Below, one piece after another: positions 7,789-18,111 of a DNA stretch of 64,000 nucleotides (position 1 is the stretch's first letter; the number at the start of each line of letters is the position of its first letter). Made by a program: the position numbers and the translations under genes. This stretch comes from a virus, in IMG/VR virus record IMGVR_UViG_3300032085_001464, positions 1 through 64,000 of that record. The stretch is one strand, 5' to 3'. Below the pieces are notes generated by a model. The model was not told the DNA's origin and did no database searches. It was given only the letters and a program-made list of their open reading frames with translations.

Positions 7789-8391
7789 TCATCTGAACCC
7801 AGGACCAGTCGCCCAGACCACTAGAGAGCGTCTTGTGCCCCTAGTGATAGGTGTTACACGATGTAAAACATAGCTAGGAAATACTGTTACTATTCCTCTG
7901 TCATTTGCAATTGTATGAACTTCTCCATCATTAACTTGAAGTTCTCCACCATCATAATCATCAGGATCAGTTAGTTGTATTGACATGCTCAACTTTCTAG
8001 GTGGAGCATCACCAAGTATCATATTATCTACATGCCAACGATAGAAAGACTTATCATCATTGTAAACAGTATATTGAAGATGCTCATGAAATCCATGAAG
8101 ATCAAATCTCCAGTGCATACCATTCATACACCTAAGAATATTTCCTAGCCTGTCATATATCCATTCAGTCTCATCATTTAGCTCAATCCATGAGTTTTTA
8201 GATTTTCTAATACTTTCTACTACTTCATTAGATTCATCATCAACACCAACTATGGATGCTTGAGGATTTAATGACTCACCATATCTAATAATTCTGTCAC
8301 ACTCTTGTGGGGTGAATCCTTCTACCCAAGTTTCATATAAAATCTCCCCCATACCGAAATTGGGTGAGGGGGATAGACGATAAATTGACAT
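7789..8391 (-). CDS. 2OG-Fe(II) oxygenase
   Basis: The 200-aa protein has the prolyl-4-hydroxylase-type core: RWHVDNM gives the HxD iron ligands (His120, Asp122), VLHRV the distal His (177), and GTRRSLVVW the Arg that binds the 2-oxoglutarate carboxylate. DYDGGELQV before the distal His is the usual jelly-roll strand. It would hydroxylate a protein or small molecule. It lies directly upstream of the collagen-like fibre gene transcriptionally read after it, so proline or lysine hydroxylation of fibre proteins is a reasonable inference, unproven. Confidence 0.88.
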   Translation of the reverse strand: MSIYRLSPSPNFGMGEILYETWVEGFTPQECDRIIRYGESLNPQASIVGVDDESNEVVESIRKSKNSWIELNDETEWIYDRLGNILRCMNGMHWRFDLHGFHEHLQYTVYNDDKSFYRWHVDNMILGDAPPRKLSMSIQLTDPDDYDGGELQVNDGEVHTIANDRGIVTVFPSYVLHRVTPITRGTRRSLVVWATGPGFR

Positions 8392-8400
8392 AATAAAAAA

Positions 8401-10044
8401 TTAGTAAATTATTCTAATATCTCCGCCGTTGGGAATAACTTCATACTTATCACCATTAACAGCGCGACCACCTTTACCGCCAGCAGCACCACCAAACGCA
8501 TCTTGACCCCAAGTGCCTCCAGATCCTCCTGGTTGTCCCGGTTGTCCTGGTTGTCCCGGAGTGCCTGCATTTCCAGGTGTTCCTGGTTGTCCAGGCTGTC
8601 CGCTTGCACCTCTACCGCCTGGTGTCCCTGGTTGTCCGGGTTGACCTGATCCGCCTGGTTGTCCCGGAGTACCAGCACCACAAGATGCAGGAGTACCAGC
8701 ACCACCGCCGTAGCCACCACCACCACCCTGGCCAGGGGTTCCGGGTTGACCTGATCCGCCGCTGCCGCCTGGTGTCCCTGATCCACCACCACCACCGGGT
8801 GTGCCAGGAATGCCGGGTGTGCCAGGTTGTCCAGTGATATTGCCTGTTTTGTAGTTCCAACCGCGACCGGGAGCACCTACACCAAGTTGACCGCCACCGC
8901 CACCAGTGCCATTATAACCAGATGGACCACCAGCACCGCCGCCGCCACCTGATCCGCCAGCACCGCCCCATCCACGACCGCCGCCGTAGCCGCCGCCACC
9001 GCCGGATCCACCTTGACCGCCAGAACAGTGCTTTCTATTTCTTTCAGTGTTTCTTCTTCTTTCAGTCCTTCTATTCTGATAACCTTGCCTATCCTGTTTT
9101 GGCCCTCTTCTACTTCTTGGCCATCCACCATATCTTTTCCTTCTAGTCCTTCTATTTCTTTCACCTCTTCTATTCTGATAAGCTTGTCTTGCTTGATATG
9201 TTGATCTTTGCTGACCACCAGATCCAGGAGATCCAGGTTGACCAGAGGCACCGGGTGATCCATTGCTACCATTACTACCACTACCACCAGGGCTACCGGG
9301 TGATCCAGGAGATCCAGAAGATGCACCACTACCGGGTGATCCAGGAGATCCATCAACTCCAGTTTTTCCACCACCGCCACCGGCATAAATGCGAGCGTCT
9401 GATCCTTCGCACTCTACAAATACCTTACGGAGTGAAGGAGCTCCAGGATTAGATACTTGAACAGCATCACCGCCAGGTTGACCACCTAATGCACCACCAG
9501 CAGAATAAATGCCATAAGATGGTGGAGAATTGTTTACATAGATGTTGAGATTTGATGACGGATCATCAGCAATAACAGCAGGAGTTGCAACACTTGTACT
9601 AATAATCCTACCCTTTAACCTCAAATATTTTGTGATATTTCTATTAAGGTTACCACCCCAAGTTGCATCAACACTAGGAGTAGAGGGACTATTCAGATCA
9701 GTAACATTAAAGTTCTCTTCCTCTGAATTTGCTGCCTGTTCGACCACATACTCATCAATAATACCTCTAAGATCTTGAGGTGTAATAGCTCCAGTCGTAC
9801 CAACGCCTACATTTTCAACTGCATCTAAAACATATGGTAAGTGTGGCGTTCCTGTAGAAGTAGCATATTTTCCCTGGTTAAAATCATATGGTGCATCAAG
9901 ATCTGTAACTCGATGCATCTCAGATGCAGAGATTGAAGCAGAAGTATCACCTACTGCTGCCCTAACTTCGCCATATGATATTTGTGTGCCAGGTGTACCT
10001 GTCAGGAGTTGTTGAGTTTTTGTGCTCCAATCTCCGTAAGCCAT
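8401..10044 (-). CDS. collagen-like, glycine-rich tail fibre protein
   Basis: The first ~190 residues form a non-repetitive attachment domain; residues after about 215 consist of collagen-type G-X-Y repeats (many GSPGSPG, GTPGQPG triplets) and poly-Gly loops similar to T-even adhesins. The repeat region is interrupted around residues 280-340 by an Arg-rich block (QARQAYQNRRGERNRRTRR and a second YQNRRTERRR). The end KYEVIPNGGDIRIIY is a compact strand cap. Function: receptor-binding or decoration fibre, inferred from composition and from its position next to two other fibre genes and an oxygenase. Confidence 0.8.
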   Translation of the reverse strand: MAYGDWSTKTQQLLTGTPGTQISYGEVRAAVGDTSASISASEMHRVTDLDAPYDFNQGKYATSTGTPHLPYVLDAVENVGVGTTGAITPQDLRGIIDEYVVEQAANSEEENFNVTDLNSPSTPSVDATWGGNLNRNITKYLRLKGRIISTSVATPAVIADDPSSNLNIYVNNSPPSYGIYSAGGALGGQPGGDAVQVSNPGAPSLRKVFVECEGSDARIYAGGGGGKTGVDGSPGSPGSGASSGSPGSPGSPGGSGSNGSNGSPGASGQPGSPGSGGQQRSTYQARQAYQNRRGERNRRTRRKRYGGWPRSRRGPKQDRQGYQNRRTERRRNTERNRKHCSGGQGGSGGGGGYGGGRGWGGAGGSGGGGGAGGPSGYNGTGGGGGQLGVGAPGRGWNYKTGNITGQPGTPGIPGTPGGGGGSGTPGGSGGSGQPGTPGQGGGGGYGGGAGTPASCGAGTPGQPGGSGQPGQPGTPGGRGASGQPGQPGTPGNAGTPGQPGQPGQPGGSGGTWGQDAFGGAAGGKGGRAVNGDKYEVIPNGGDIRIIY

Positions 10045-10054
10045 ATATCAATCC

Positions 10055-12778
10055 CTAGGAAAGTGTAAATGTAACCGAACCAATACCAGCAACTGTGATA
10101 TACACTTTAGTCGGATCGGATGCGTCCTGCTCAATATTTAGGGCTGAAGTTCCAGAAGACACAAAGGATCTGAAGATACTCGCATCAGTTGCACTGGAAC
10201 CCTGTTGAGTTGCATATTGGTGCTTATTATATGCCTTGTTATAGATCATATGTGCAGTACCAAATCCGGTAGCACTTACACCGAACTCAGATCCAGGTTG
10301 AACAAGATTGTCAACATTATTATTAATCTGAGTTGCTCTATCAGCATCGTTTTCGACGATACCGCCAAGGTATCCAAGTTCCTCAAGATACGAGACAGGA
10401 TCATGAGTTTCATTAATAACAGTCTTAATACCAACAGGATTATTCAACCTATCTTCATAGAATAATTGGTTGACATTTGAATTAATATCAAACCACAAAC
10501 ATCCTGGTTGTGTACCATCTGGGGTAGAATCATTTTGTCTGGAAAGAATAATACTACCGCTAGATTCTCCTAGGTCAAGAGTAGAGTTTGGAAGTGCAGT
10601 ATCAAATCCAACTCTAACTGGTCCACCATCAGTGCCACCAGTGCCTGTGTAATTGCTAAAGAATTTTGTGGTTTTATAAATTTCAACTGCATTACTGTCA
10701 TTGAGACCAAATTTAGTACCAATGCCAACACCAGACTCAAAGAGAGCTTCTCCACCAATAAAGTCACCGCTAGGGCTTCTTCTTAATCCAACATAAAGAT
10801 CTACATTAGAATCTCTCTTACCGGAAGTTGATCCAATACCAATACCAGCTTCACCAAGCATGGCAATCTCAGCATTATCAAATAATGCAATTCCTTCCTG
10901 AACAGGAATACCTGAGAGAGTAGTATTGAATCCGATTCTAGTAATCAGCAGGTTTGTCCCTGCACCATCAGTAATATCTAAGTTTGCAACTGTGGTAACA
11001 CCTGCATTTGCAACCATAAATTGGCATTCAACACCTTCGGTAACTTGAAGACTGCCACATGTGACAAGACCACTATTGGCATTTAATGTAACAGCTCCAA
11101 AGGTGCAAATACCACCGCCAGTAAAGTTAAAAGTATTGTTGATGTTAATAACATCTGTATTGACAGTATTAGTTGTGATAATACCACTTAGATTAGCAAA
11201 TACTGTACCAGATGCAGAAACTACTGTGGTTAGATCACCAAAGACTAAAGTATCTGTAAGAATTCTACATGTGCCACCGATATTGACTTGCTTGAATGAT
11301 GCAGAATCTCCACCAGTTTGATTAATATCACCGGTAAATGTTGTGTCATCCAGAATTGCACTAGATCCTGGTACACAAGAGACAATGCCAAGTACAACTA
11401 ACTCAGTAGCAGTAACATCACTAATATTTACAGATCCACCAAATGTACCACCGATTGAAAGATCGCCACCAACAGTTAAGTTACCAGCAAATGTGCCATC
11501 ACCATCAATATCAGCATCACCCCTAACACCAAGACCTTTACCAAGTGCAGAACTTGTTGTGCCCACACCCACGAAGTTGGATACAAGTATCTCACCACCA
11601 AATGTAGAAATACCAGTGTTTCTAATAAAGATGCTGTTAATTCCAAGAGAATCAATCTGATCAACACTAATATCAGGTACACCAGTTAATCCTTGCGCCA
11701 AACCTGCGACACCAGTAATATCACCGATAACATCGCCAATGAATCCACCAGCAGCACCAAGCGAACCGCTAAATGTACCTGTGCCGACCACATCGAGATC
11801 AAAATTGGGATCAACTCTAGATTTACCAATACCAATCTTACCCTCACTAGTAACAACTACTCTAGGCTTATTCTTAATAGCATCTGGATCTAAATCATCT
11901 TGCCCCCAGAACTCGACTTGTCCAATAGGAGTATTACCTACACCAGTTACGGCACCGTTGAAAAGAATTGCTTGTCTTGGAATAGCACCACTAGTTTCAA
12001 TAAACCTAATACCATGACGACTGTCTGCGTTAGCTACAGTTCCAATGAAAGTAATACTATTCTCATCATTAGTGAATGTCAATCCACGGTCAGTGCCAAT
12101 CATGGCACCTGATGCCATATTTAATCCACCAACAAATGAACCAATACCAGTCAGTTCAATGTTACCACTACCAGTGATAGTTTGAACACCAACAATATCA
12201 CCAACCATGTTGATGTTACCTTGCTGGGCATTACCAGTAAGTGTAATGTTCTTTGCACTCAGCCCCTCAAATGTACCAACACCACTAATAGCATCAAGTT
12301 TAATAATATCACCAACAGCAAAATCTGCCTGTGGGAATGTTACAGATACACCAACAGGTCTAAACGCATAGATTGTTGATCCTACTCCAGGATTATCATT
12401 ATCCCATACAGATGTAGGAAGATTAATCAATCCAGATCCATCACCTTCAAATTTAACAGCTGTTACAGTACCTGCGACTGATATTGTGACACCTGTTGTT
12501 CCTACACCAACCTGAAATTCTGCTTCAGGTACTGTTGTACCAATTCCAACTGAATATCCTACAGCAACATTAATATTGCCATAATGTGTTTGATATCCAA
12601 TTACATTGACATCTCTAAAATTAGCTTGATTTTCGACAATCAAGTTTCCACGAATGTCCAGCTGCTCTCTTGGAATGGTTGTGCCGATACCGACTAGACC
12701 ATTATTGGAGATTAGATCATCTGCATCAACCTGAATGCCATCTCTGAAGTTGATAATTGTCTTGTAATTATTAGGCAT
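10055..12778 (-). CDS. large tail fibre/structural protein with GIGTT repeats
   Basis: This 907-aa protein is made of recurrent beta-rich units with motifs such as VGIGTTxP, GDGSGL and GNITLTG/GDLSIGG. Such units are typical of trimeric phage fibre shafts and of long cyanophage structural proteins. The N-terminus (MPNNYKTIINFRDGIQVDAD) is shared in style with other fibres that attach to a baseplate or fibre-hinge. No enzymatic domain is visible. A GATAAATA late box precedes it, consistent with late expression. Confidence 0.78.
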   Translation of the reverse strand: MPNNYKTIINFRDGIQVDADDLISNNGLVGIGTTIPREQLDIRGNLIVENQANFRDVNVIGYQTHYGNINVAVGYSVGIGTTVPEAEFQVGVGTTGVTISVAGTVTAVKFEGDGSGLINLPTSVWDNDNPGVGSTIYAFRPVGVSVTFPQADFAVGDIIKLDAISGVGTFEGLSAKNITLTGNAQQGNINMVGDIVGVQTITGSGNIELTGIGSFVGGLNMASGAMIGTDRGLTFTNDENSITFIGTVANADSRHGIRFIETSGAIPRQAILFNGAVTGVGNTPIGQVEFWGQDDLDPDAIKNKPRVVVTSEGKIGIGKSRVDPNFDLDVVGTGTFSGSLGAAGGFIGDVIGDITGVAGLAQGLTGVPDISVDQIDSLGINSIFIRNTGISTFGGEILVSNFVGVGTTSSALGKGLGVRGDADIDGDGTFAGNLTVGGDLSIGGTFGGSVNISDVTATELVVLGIVSCVPGSSAILDDTTFTGDINQTGGDSASFKQVNIGGTCRILTDTLVFGDLTTVVSASGTVFANLSGIITTNTVNTDVININNTFNFTGGGICTFGAVTLNANSGLVTCGSLQVTEGVECQFMVANAGVTTVANLDITDGAGTNLLITRIGFNTTLSGIPVQEGIALFDNAEIAMLGEAGIGIGSTSGKRDSNVDLYVGLRRSPSGDFIGGEALFESGVGIGTKFGLNDSNAVEIYKTTKFFSNYTGTGGTDGGPVRVGFDTALPNSTLDLGESSGSIILSRQNDSTPDGTQPGCLWFDINSNVNQLFYEDRLNNPVGIKTVINETHDPVSYLEELGYLGGIVENDADRATQINNNVDNLVQPGSEFGVSATGFGTAHMIYNKAYNKHQYATQQGSSATDASIFRSFVSSGTSALNIEQDASDPTKVYITVAGIGSVTFTLS

Positions 12779-12805
12779 TATCTTTTAGTGGCAAGACCTT
12801 TTTAC

Positions 12806-15800
12806 TTATTTATCCTTTAGGTCATCGACTTGTGAACTTAGGTCTTTGACTGCTTCAATAAGAAGAGGAATTAGTTTGTTATAGTGGACACCTTTAGTGC
12901 CATCAGGTTTGGTAGATACTGCCTCAGGAAGAACTTTTTCAACATCTTGAGCGATAACGCCAACATCGTGACCCGTATAGCTCTTGTTACCTGCCTTCCA
13001 ATCGTATTCAGTGCCACGAATCTGCAGAACCTTAGCGAGTGGATCTTCAAGTGTGGAAACATTTTCCTTCATAGAAAGGTCGGAAGTCTGACCATAGAAT
13101 GCAACAATATCATCACATACATGGAGAGGACCACCACAATATGTAAATCCAGCACCACTCATGTATACATCACCAGAGAATGTAGTAAAACCATTGAGGT
13201 TAACCTGTTTCTCAAATGTTACTGATGCAGTGTACTTAGTGTCAGTTGCAATAGCAACAGCAAATCCAGTTGCAGCATTAAGAACGAGATCACCAGATCC
13301 AGGAACTGTTGTAATTTCAGTCTTCTGAGTACCAACACCGACTAAGACATTGTTTAACTTAGCACCATTGGGGAACTCACCAGTAATTTCAATAGAACCA
13401 CCAAGCTCTACAGTTCCACTTGTAATTAAATCATCGGTGAAGTTAACATCATTAGAGAATGTTACTGGACCATCAAACTGAGATAGGATATTCTGTTGAG
13501 GACCACCTTCAACAATGATTCTCTGTCTAACAATAACTTCATCAAATACAACAGAGTTAGTAGATGCAGACTCACCAGTTACAGTAGGAATAGGAATACC
13601 AAAGGATGATTCTTCACCACTAGAAGAGGAGATTCTCTTGTTACCAATGTAGAAGTCACCTTCGTTATTCAGACCAGTATATACAATTGAACCAGCTGAT
13701 CTTTCCTGTGCCTGAGATAGATACTCCTCATCATCAGTCAGTGTTCTGTTCTGTACTTGAGGAAGACCGGTTGAATAGTTACCGGGACCATATCCAAGAT
13801 ACTCAAATGTATGTCCAGATGCACGAAGAATAGAAGGACGACGCAACTCGATAGGCAATGGTGCAATCTTTCTAATCAAGGAACCAGAAAAATGTTCAGT
13901 GGGTAGAGTACCAAGTGAACCACGAATAACACGGAGACCATCATTACCACCACCGATTAGACCTGCCTCAGATACTCTCATGATCTCAGCATCAATCTCA
14001 ATATAGTCACCAAGTCTGAATCTTAGATCAGTACCAATACCAGCATTGGGGAGTTGCAGTCTTACCGTTGTTGTTGTATTGTCCAGTGCATCTTTAGTTA
14101 CTGCATGTTCTCCATCATACAAATTAGTATATCTTGATCCAATAGCTTCTGATAAAGGTACAGATTGGTTGTTTCCATCAAATGCAAATTTATATACTCT
14201 ATGTCCAGCAACAAAGTTAATATCATTAACTGTTGTAGATGTAAATGTAGTGACACCTGCAACGGTATTAACAATAAACTCACCAACTTTATTACTACTG
14301 GTATCAACAACTTTGAACTTAGCTCCTCTTTTCAAACCATGTGGAACTGATGTAGTGATTGTGGTCAATCCAGTGGCAATATCAAATTGAGTAGATGCAA
14401 TAGAGACGGATGGAGTAACTCTATAAGCATATTGACCTGCAACAACAATAGGATCTCCAGATGTTACTGCGATAGCAATACTATTCTTATCAGGTACGCT
14501 GGTAATTCTGAATAGTCCGTCGCTAGTTGTGCCGATGCCAGTGATATTTACAACATCACCGATACATGAAGAAATACCTGATGTTGGGACACCAATAGTA
14601 GAACCTGGGAAGGTATCAATAGTTAATGTTTCTCCACCAGAATATGCTGATCCAGGTGCAAATACCTCTAGATCAGTAATAGTGGTAGATCCAACACCAA
14701 CTGTAACTGTAGCTGTAGCACCGTTCCAATCACTACCATCGAGTAACTTTACATTATATCTGGTAGTTGCAGCATATCCTGAGGAAGTGACCAAATTTTC
14801 ATGAATCTTGAGTCCACTTAAGTCATGCTGATTTTCAAAAGTAATTGTACAAATACCAGCAGAGGGACTGGTGACACTAGATACTGCGTAACCAACATTA
14901 AATGTTTTTAAAAACTTGTCAACTGTCTCTCTTGTTAATGAATTTGTCAAATCATTAACATCAACTTTACCTAAAGGTGAGCGCCTTGCAAATGATTGTG
15001 CAGCAGGTGCGTTGATTAGAATATTGTCTCTATCTTGTTGGGGATAGTAGTAAGTAACATTCTGTTCGTACTTCTTGGGAGTAAATTCCTGCGGTGGTGA
15101 ATAATCAGCAGAAAGAAGTTCTAAGATATAAACACCGTCTTCTTGTCCAGTAAGATATGGCTCAACAACGGTACTACGATACAATGAGAAGTTTTTATTA
15201 TTGTTATTGATTGAGAATCTAGGTAAGAATAGATTCCTAGTGTTACTGGTATCCACATGAGTACCAGTATTTCTCTCTACACCAGAGGTATCAGTTTTGG
15301 AATGATTGAACTGGTATCCATTAATCAAACCAGTTACAGCGAAATACCCATTATATCCCTTATCGGCAAGTCCACCAGTGTTATTTGAATCTTGAACATT
15401 CTCTACAAAAACAATATCCCCAACTTCGACTTGATGAGGAAGCTCAGTCGTAACAGTAACAACACCACCAGTCTCACTAACACTAGAAATAAACTGATGA
15501 TTTCTTCTGAAGTTATTATCCTCCAGAGTGATTGTAGTGGATGTAGGATCACTAGTCTTAGCAAATCCAGTGAGACTAGAGCTTTGAATGATGAAACCAT
15601 TTACAGGGTCTCTAGAGTTCCCTGCCTCCTTAGGAATAACATATCTTACTTTATATAATTTGTCTTCAATACTTCTCTTATCTTCAAATCTCTTGATAAA
15701 ACCAATATTGGTTCCACTTCCATCTTCTAGGTTGATATTAGTTTGAATCTGAGGATAGATTGTATTACCATCCTCAACATGCAAGAACCACTGTTCTTGA

Positions 15801-18040
15801 TTAATGTCCCATTGAATTGGGTGTCCAATTTCACCAGTCTGCTTATCAGATACTGTACTCTTAACTCTTAGATCTTGTCCACCATAGATTTCCAGAGCTA
15901 CATTATTGATAGCGTTAGAGAATGTTGTAGCAATTTTAATCTCTGTAGGGGAATTTACAATGGCATAATAGATTTTATTGAACTGAAGACCTTCCGAAAG
16001 ATCTCCACTATCACTAAAGATTCTGATCTTCTCACCAGTTACCAATCCAATGGCATCCGTTGTCAATGCAAAATTAGAATTTGGTACACTAAGTTTACTT
16101 TCCTTGCTACCTGTTTGATCTCCCAGAATAGCTGTCGCTACACCGGTCAGAACATTTTCTGACATACGAACATCAGCATCATATTCTGTACCGCCAATGG
16201 AGACATACAATTTCTCGTTCTTATTAGCACCAATTCTGAAACCTTGGGAGAGTGCTAGAGGTGGTTCATCCTGACGATCAAAACCGAAAATGTATAAGTG
16301 ACTAGACAGACCAACATTCTTAGTCTTACTTACATCTAACTGATAGAAACTTACAGTATCAATTTTAGATGCTGATGTATCTACATGCTGAGGTGTGGTG
16401 ATATGAGTGATATATCCTTGGTCATCTCTGGGGAATGCTTCGGGTCTAAATCCATCAGCAAGTAGAGCAAACTGACCGAAGTTAGAGTTAGAGTTCGTGA
16501 TAGATGCGTCAGCACCACTTTCACCAACAAAATGAGCATTATAACCAATAGCAAAAACAGAAACGACTTGAACAACGGCGTTTTCTGAGATCTTAATATG
16601 AGATTGTTCCCATCCTTGCCTATAAACTGCACCAGAGTCTAAGTGATAGACAGTAGTAGCATCTGTAGATGAAGATTCTGCTGCCAGTTGAGATCCAGAG
16701 ACTTTCTGATATGTAATACCTTCATAAAGTCTTGACTGAGTATTATACTTAACAAATGCACGGTCATCCTTCTGCAATGAAATGCCCGTGAATTGAGCCA
16801 CAACCATTGAACGGAAACCAGTAGCTTTACTGCCATCCGTGTGCATACCGTTCATGCCATAAACAGAACGCAATGAGATGTTGAAGATATAAGGAGATGC
16901 ACCAGTTACAGTATCAGATTCAATGGTAACAACAGCACTTGTAATGTTAGATGGTGTCGCTGGTAGGTTATTGGGGAAGACGGAAAGAGAATATGTAAAT
17001 GTTGTTGAGTTTACAACAGACTGAACAAGAGTAGAAATATTATACTGAGATACATTAACTCCACTGATTTTAATTGGAGTACCAGAACTGAGTCCATGTG
17101 CTTGTTCTGTGGTAACAGTAATCTGAGCTGTAGGATTTAATCCGTCACCAGAGATGATACTAGCAATCTCAAGAGGGTCAGTACCGAGAGCACCAACAAT
17201 CTCATTTTCTTGGCGAACTGCTTCAAAGTCGCCCTGATTTTCAGGCCATTCGTATGAAATAGCACGACCAGATGCTTCTTGGAAAGCATATGTCAGCTTG
17301 TAATAATACATGCTGAGGTCAGTGATATCATAACCTTTGACATCATTCTTACCATCAGCATACTCAAAGCATGTCAGTTTGTGGTGAGAAAATGTTGGGA
17401 AAGATCTATTATCATCAGTAAATTGTTGATGATCGGTAAATACTAACCGGTCACCTACTCCATCAAACAGAGAGAACTGCCACATATAGCAGTTACCGGT
17501 AATTCTAAAGATGGCACTATTGGGAACATCATCATCTGTTGGGTTGGGGACATATAATGGTCTAATCTTAGTTTTACGAAGGTCAAGACCAACCAGAGAT
17601 GTGCCCCTAGGGATAACAACACCACCATTGACCGAGTTGAATCTATAAAGCTGATTATTTTCTACAGTTAAGTCAAATTCACTTGTTAAAGATAATGCAA
17701 ATTCAGTTGTTCCTAAAGTTTCTGCACCAATAGGAGACACGCCTACGGCTCTAGTTGGATCACTGGGATCTTTTTTAATGGCAAATCCAGGACGATTATC
17801 AATAAAGTGATCGCCAGGGAACAACAGAATCGTTGTTTTATCGGTAATATCGTTATCGAATCCAGTCTGATACGAGAATCTTGCTGATTCTAATAGTGCT
17901 CGCTGAATTGTCTTAAAGGGTTTCGTTAATGAGTTACCCTGGTTCGTGATGCTATCTGTAGCATCAAGATCGTTAGGGTTCACATAAAGAATCTTACCCT
18001 CAGTATTCTTGATGAAATTCTCTAACTTATTAAGTGGCAT
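12806..18040 (-). CDS. very large structural protein with C-terminal S74 chaperone domain
   Basis: At 1744 aa this is the largest of the fibre genes in this cluster. The N-terminus contains a pectate-lyase-like lead-in (KILYVNPNDLDATDS then KPFKTIQRALLES), commonly seen before beta-helices of phage spikes. The long middle is beta-rich. The last ~92 residues are a Peptidase_S74 intramolecular chaperone: Ser1653 and Lys1658 (SDLSMK) form the expected Ser-Lys dyad, followed by GTEYDWK, HDVGVIAQDVEKVLPEAV and a terminal helix. By family behaviour the domain trimerises the fibre and cleaves itself off before Ser1653. Confidence 0.85.
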   Translation of the reverse strand: MPLNKLENFIKNTEGKILYVNPNDLDATDSITNQGNSLTKPFKTIQRALLESARFSYQTGFDNDITDKTTILLFPGDHFIDNRPGFAIKKDPSDPTRAVGVSPIGAETLGTTEFALSLTSEFDLTVENNQLYRFNSVNGGVVIPRGTSLVGLDLRKTKIRPLYVPNPTDDDVPNSAIFRITGNCYMWQFSLFDGVGDRLVFTDHQQFTDDNRSFPTFSHHKLTCFEYADGKNDVKGYDITDLSMYYYKLTYAFQEASGRAISYEWPENQGDFEAVRQENEIVGALGTDPLEIASIISGDGLNPTAQITVTTEQAHGLSSGTPIKISGVNVSQYNISTLVQSVVNSTTFTYSLSVFPNNLPATPSNITSAVVTIESDTVTGASPYIFNISLRSVYGMNGMHTDGSKATGFRSMVVAQFTGISLQKDDRAFVKYNTQSRLYEGITYQKVSGSQLAAESSSTDATTVYHLDSGAVYRQGWEQSHIKISENAVVQVVSVFAIGYNAHFVGESGADASITNSNSNFGQFALLADGFRPEAFPRDDQGYITHITTPQHVDTSASKIDTVSFYQLDVSKTKNVGLSSHLYIFGFDRQDEPPLALSQGFRIGANKNEKLYVSIGGTEYDADVRMSENVLTGVATAILGDQTGSKESKLSVPNSNFALTTDAIGLVTGEKIRIFSDSGDLSEGLQFNKIYYAIVNSPTEIKIATTFSNAINNVALEIYGGQDLRVKSTVSDKQTGEIGHPIQWDINQEQWFLHVEDGNTIYPQIQTNINLEDGSGTNIGFIKRFEDKRSIEDKLYKVRYVIPKEAGNSRDPVNGFIIQSSSLTGFAKTSDPTSTTITLEDNNFRRNHQFISSVSETGGVVTVTTELPHQVEVGDIVFVENVQDSNNTGGLADKGYNGYFAVTGLINGYQFNHSKTDTSGVERNTGTHVDTSNTRNLFLPRFSINNNNKNFSLYRSTVVEPYLTGQEDGVYILELLSADYSPPQEFTPKKYEQNVTYYYPQQDRDNILINAPAAQSFARRSPLGKVDVNDLTNSLTRETVDKFLKTFNVGYAVSSVTSPSAGICTITFENQHDLSGLKIHENLVTSSGYAATTRYNVKLLDGSDWNGATATVTVGVGSTTITDLEVFAPGSAYSGGETLTIDTFPGSTIGVPTSGISSCIGDVVNITGIGTTSDGLFRITSVPDKNSIAIAVTSGDPIVVAGQYAYRVTPSVSIASTQFDIATGLTTITTSVPHGLKRGAKFKVVDTSSNKVGEFIVNTVAGVTTFTSTTVNDINFVAGHRVYKFAFDGNNQSVPLSEAIGSRYTNLYDGEHAVTKDALDNTTTTVRLQLPNAGIGTDLRFRLGDYIEIDAEIMRVSEAGLIGGGNDGLRVIRGSLGTLPTEHFSGSLIRKIAPLPIELRRPSILRASGHTFEYLGYGPGNYSTGLPQVQNRTLTDDEEYLSQAQERSAGSIVYTGLNNEGDFYIGNKRISSSSGEESSFGIPIPTVTGESASTNSVVFDEVIVRQRIIVEGGPQQNILSQFDGPVTFSNDVNFTDDLITSGTVELGGSIEITGEFPNGAKLNNVLVGVGTQKTEITTVPGSGDLVLNAATGFAVAIATDTKYTASVTFEKQVNLNGFTTFSGDVYMSGAGFTYCGGPLHVCDDIVAFYGQTSDLSMKENVSTLEDPLAKVLQIRGTEYDWKAGNKSYTGHDVGVIAQDVEKVLPEAVSTKPDGTKGVHYNKLIPLLIEAVKDLSSQVDDLKDK
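12807..12814 (-). promoter_or_regulatory. T4-like late promoter
   Basis: GATAAATA, 29 bases upstream of the ATG of the 907-aa fibre gene. The box includes the stop codon of the upstream 1744-aa gene. Confidence 0.6.
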
Positions 18041-18072
18041 CTCTCTTCAGACTGAGAACTGTTTGCTCTGAC

Positions 18073-18080
18073 TATTTAGA
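18073..18080 (-). promoter_or_regulatory. late promoter (minus) of the 1744-aa gene
   Basis: TCTAAATA, 33 bases before the ATG at 18040. It is arranged back to back with the plus-strand box at 18080-18087, making a divergent late promoter pair. Confidence 0.5.
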
Positions 18081-18087
18081 CTAAATA
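18080..18087 (+). promoter_or_regulatory. late promoter (plus) of the proline-rich gene
   Basis: ACTAAATA facing the plus-strand gene. If it acts like the T4 late box, transcription starts near 18093, downstream of the TTG at 18091, which argues for the GTG start at 18112. Confidence 0.5.
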
Positions 18088-18111
18088 TGATTGGTCTTGT
18101 TATGTTCTATT

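Noticed and set aside
8877-9386. 169-aa frame antiparallel in style to the collagen-like fibre, same strand
   Set aside because: It is a by-product of repetitive GGN codons in the fibre gene; Val/Ala/Leu-biased, without a plausible start or family.
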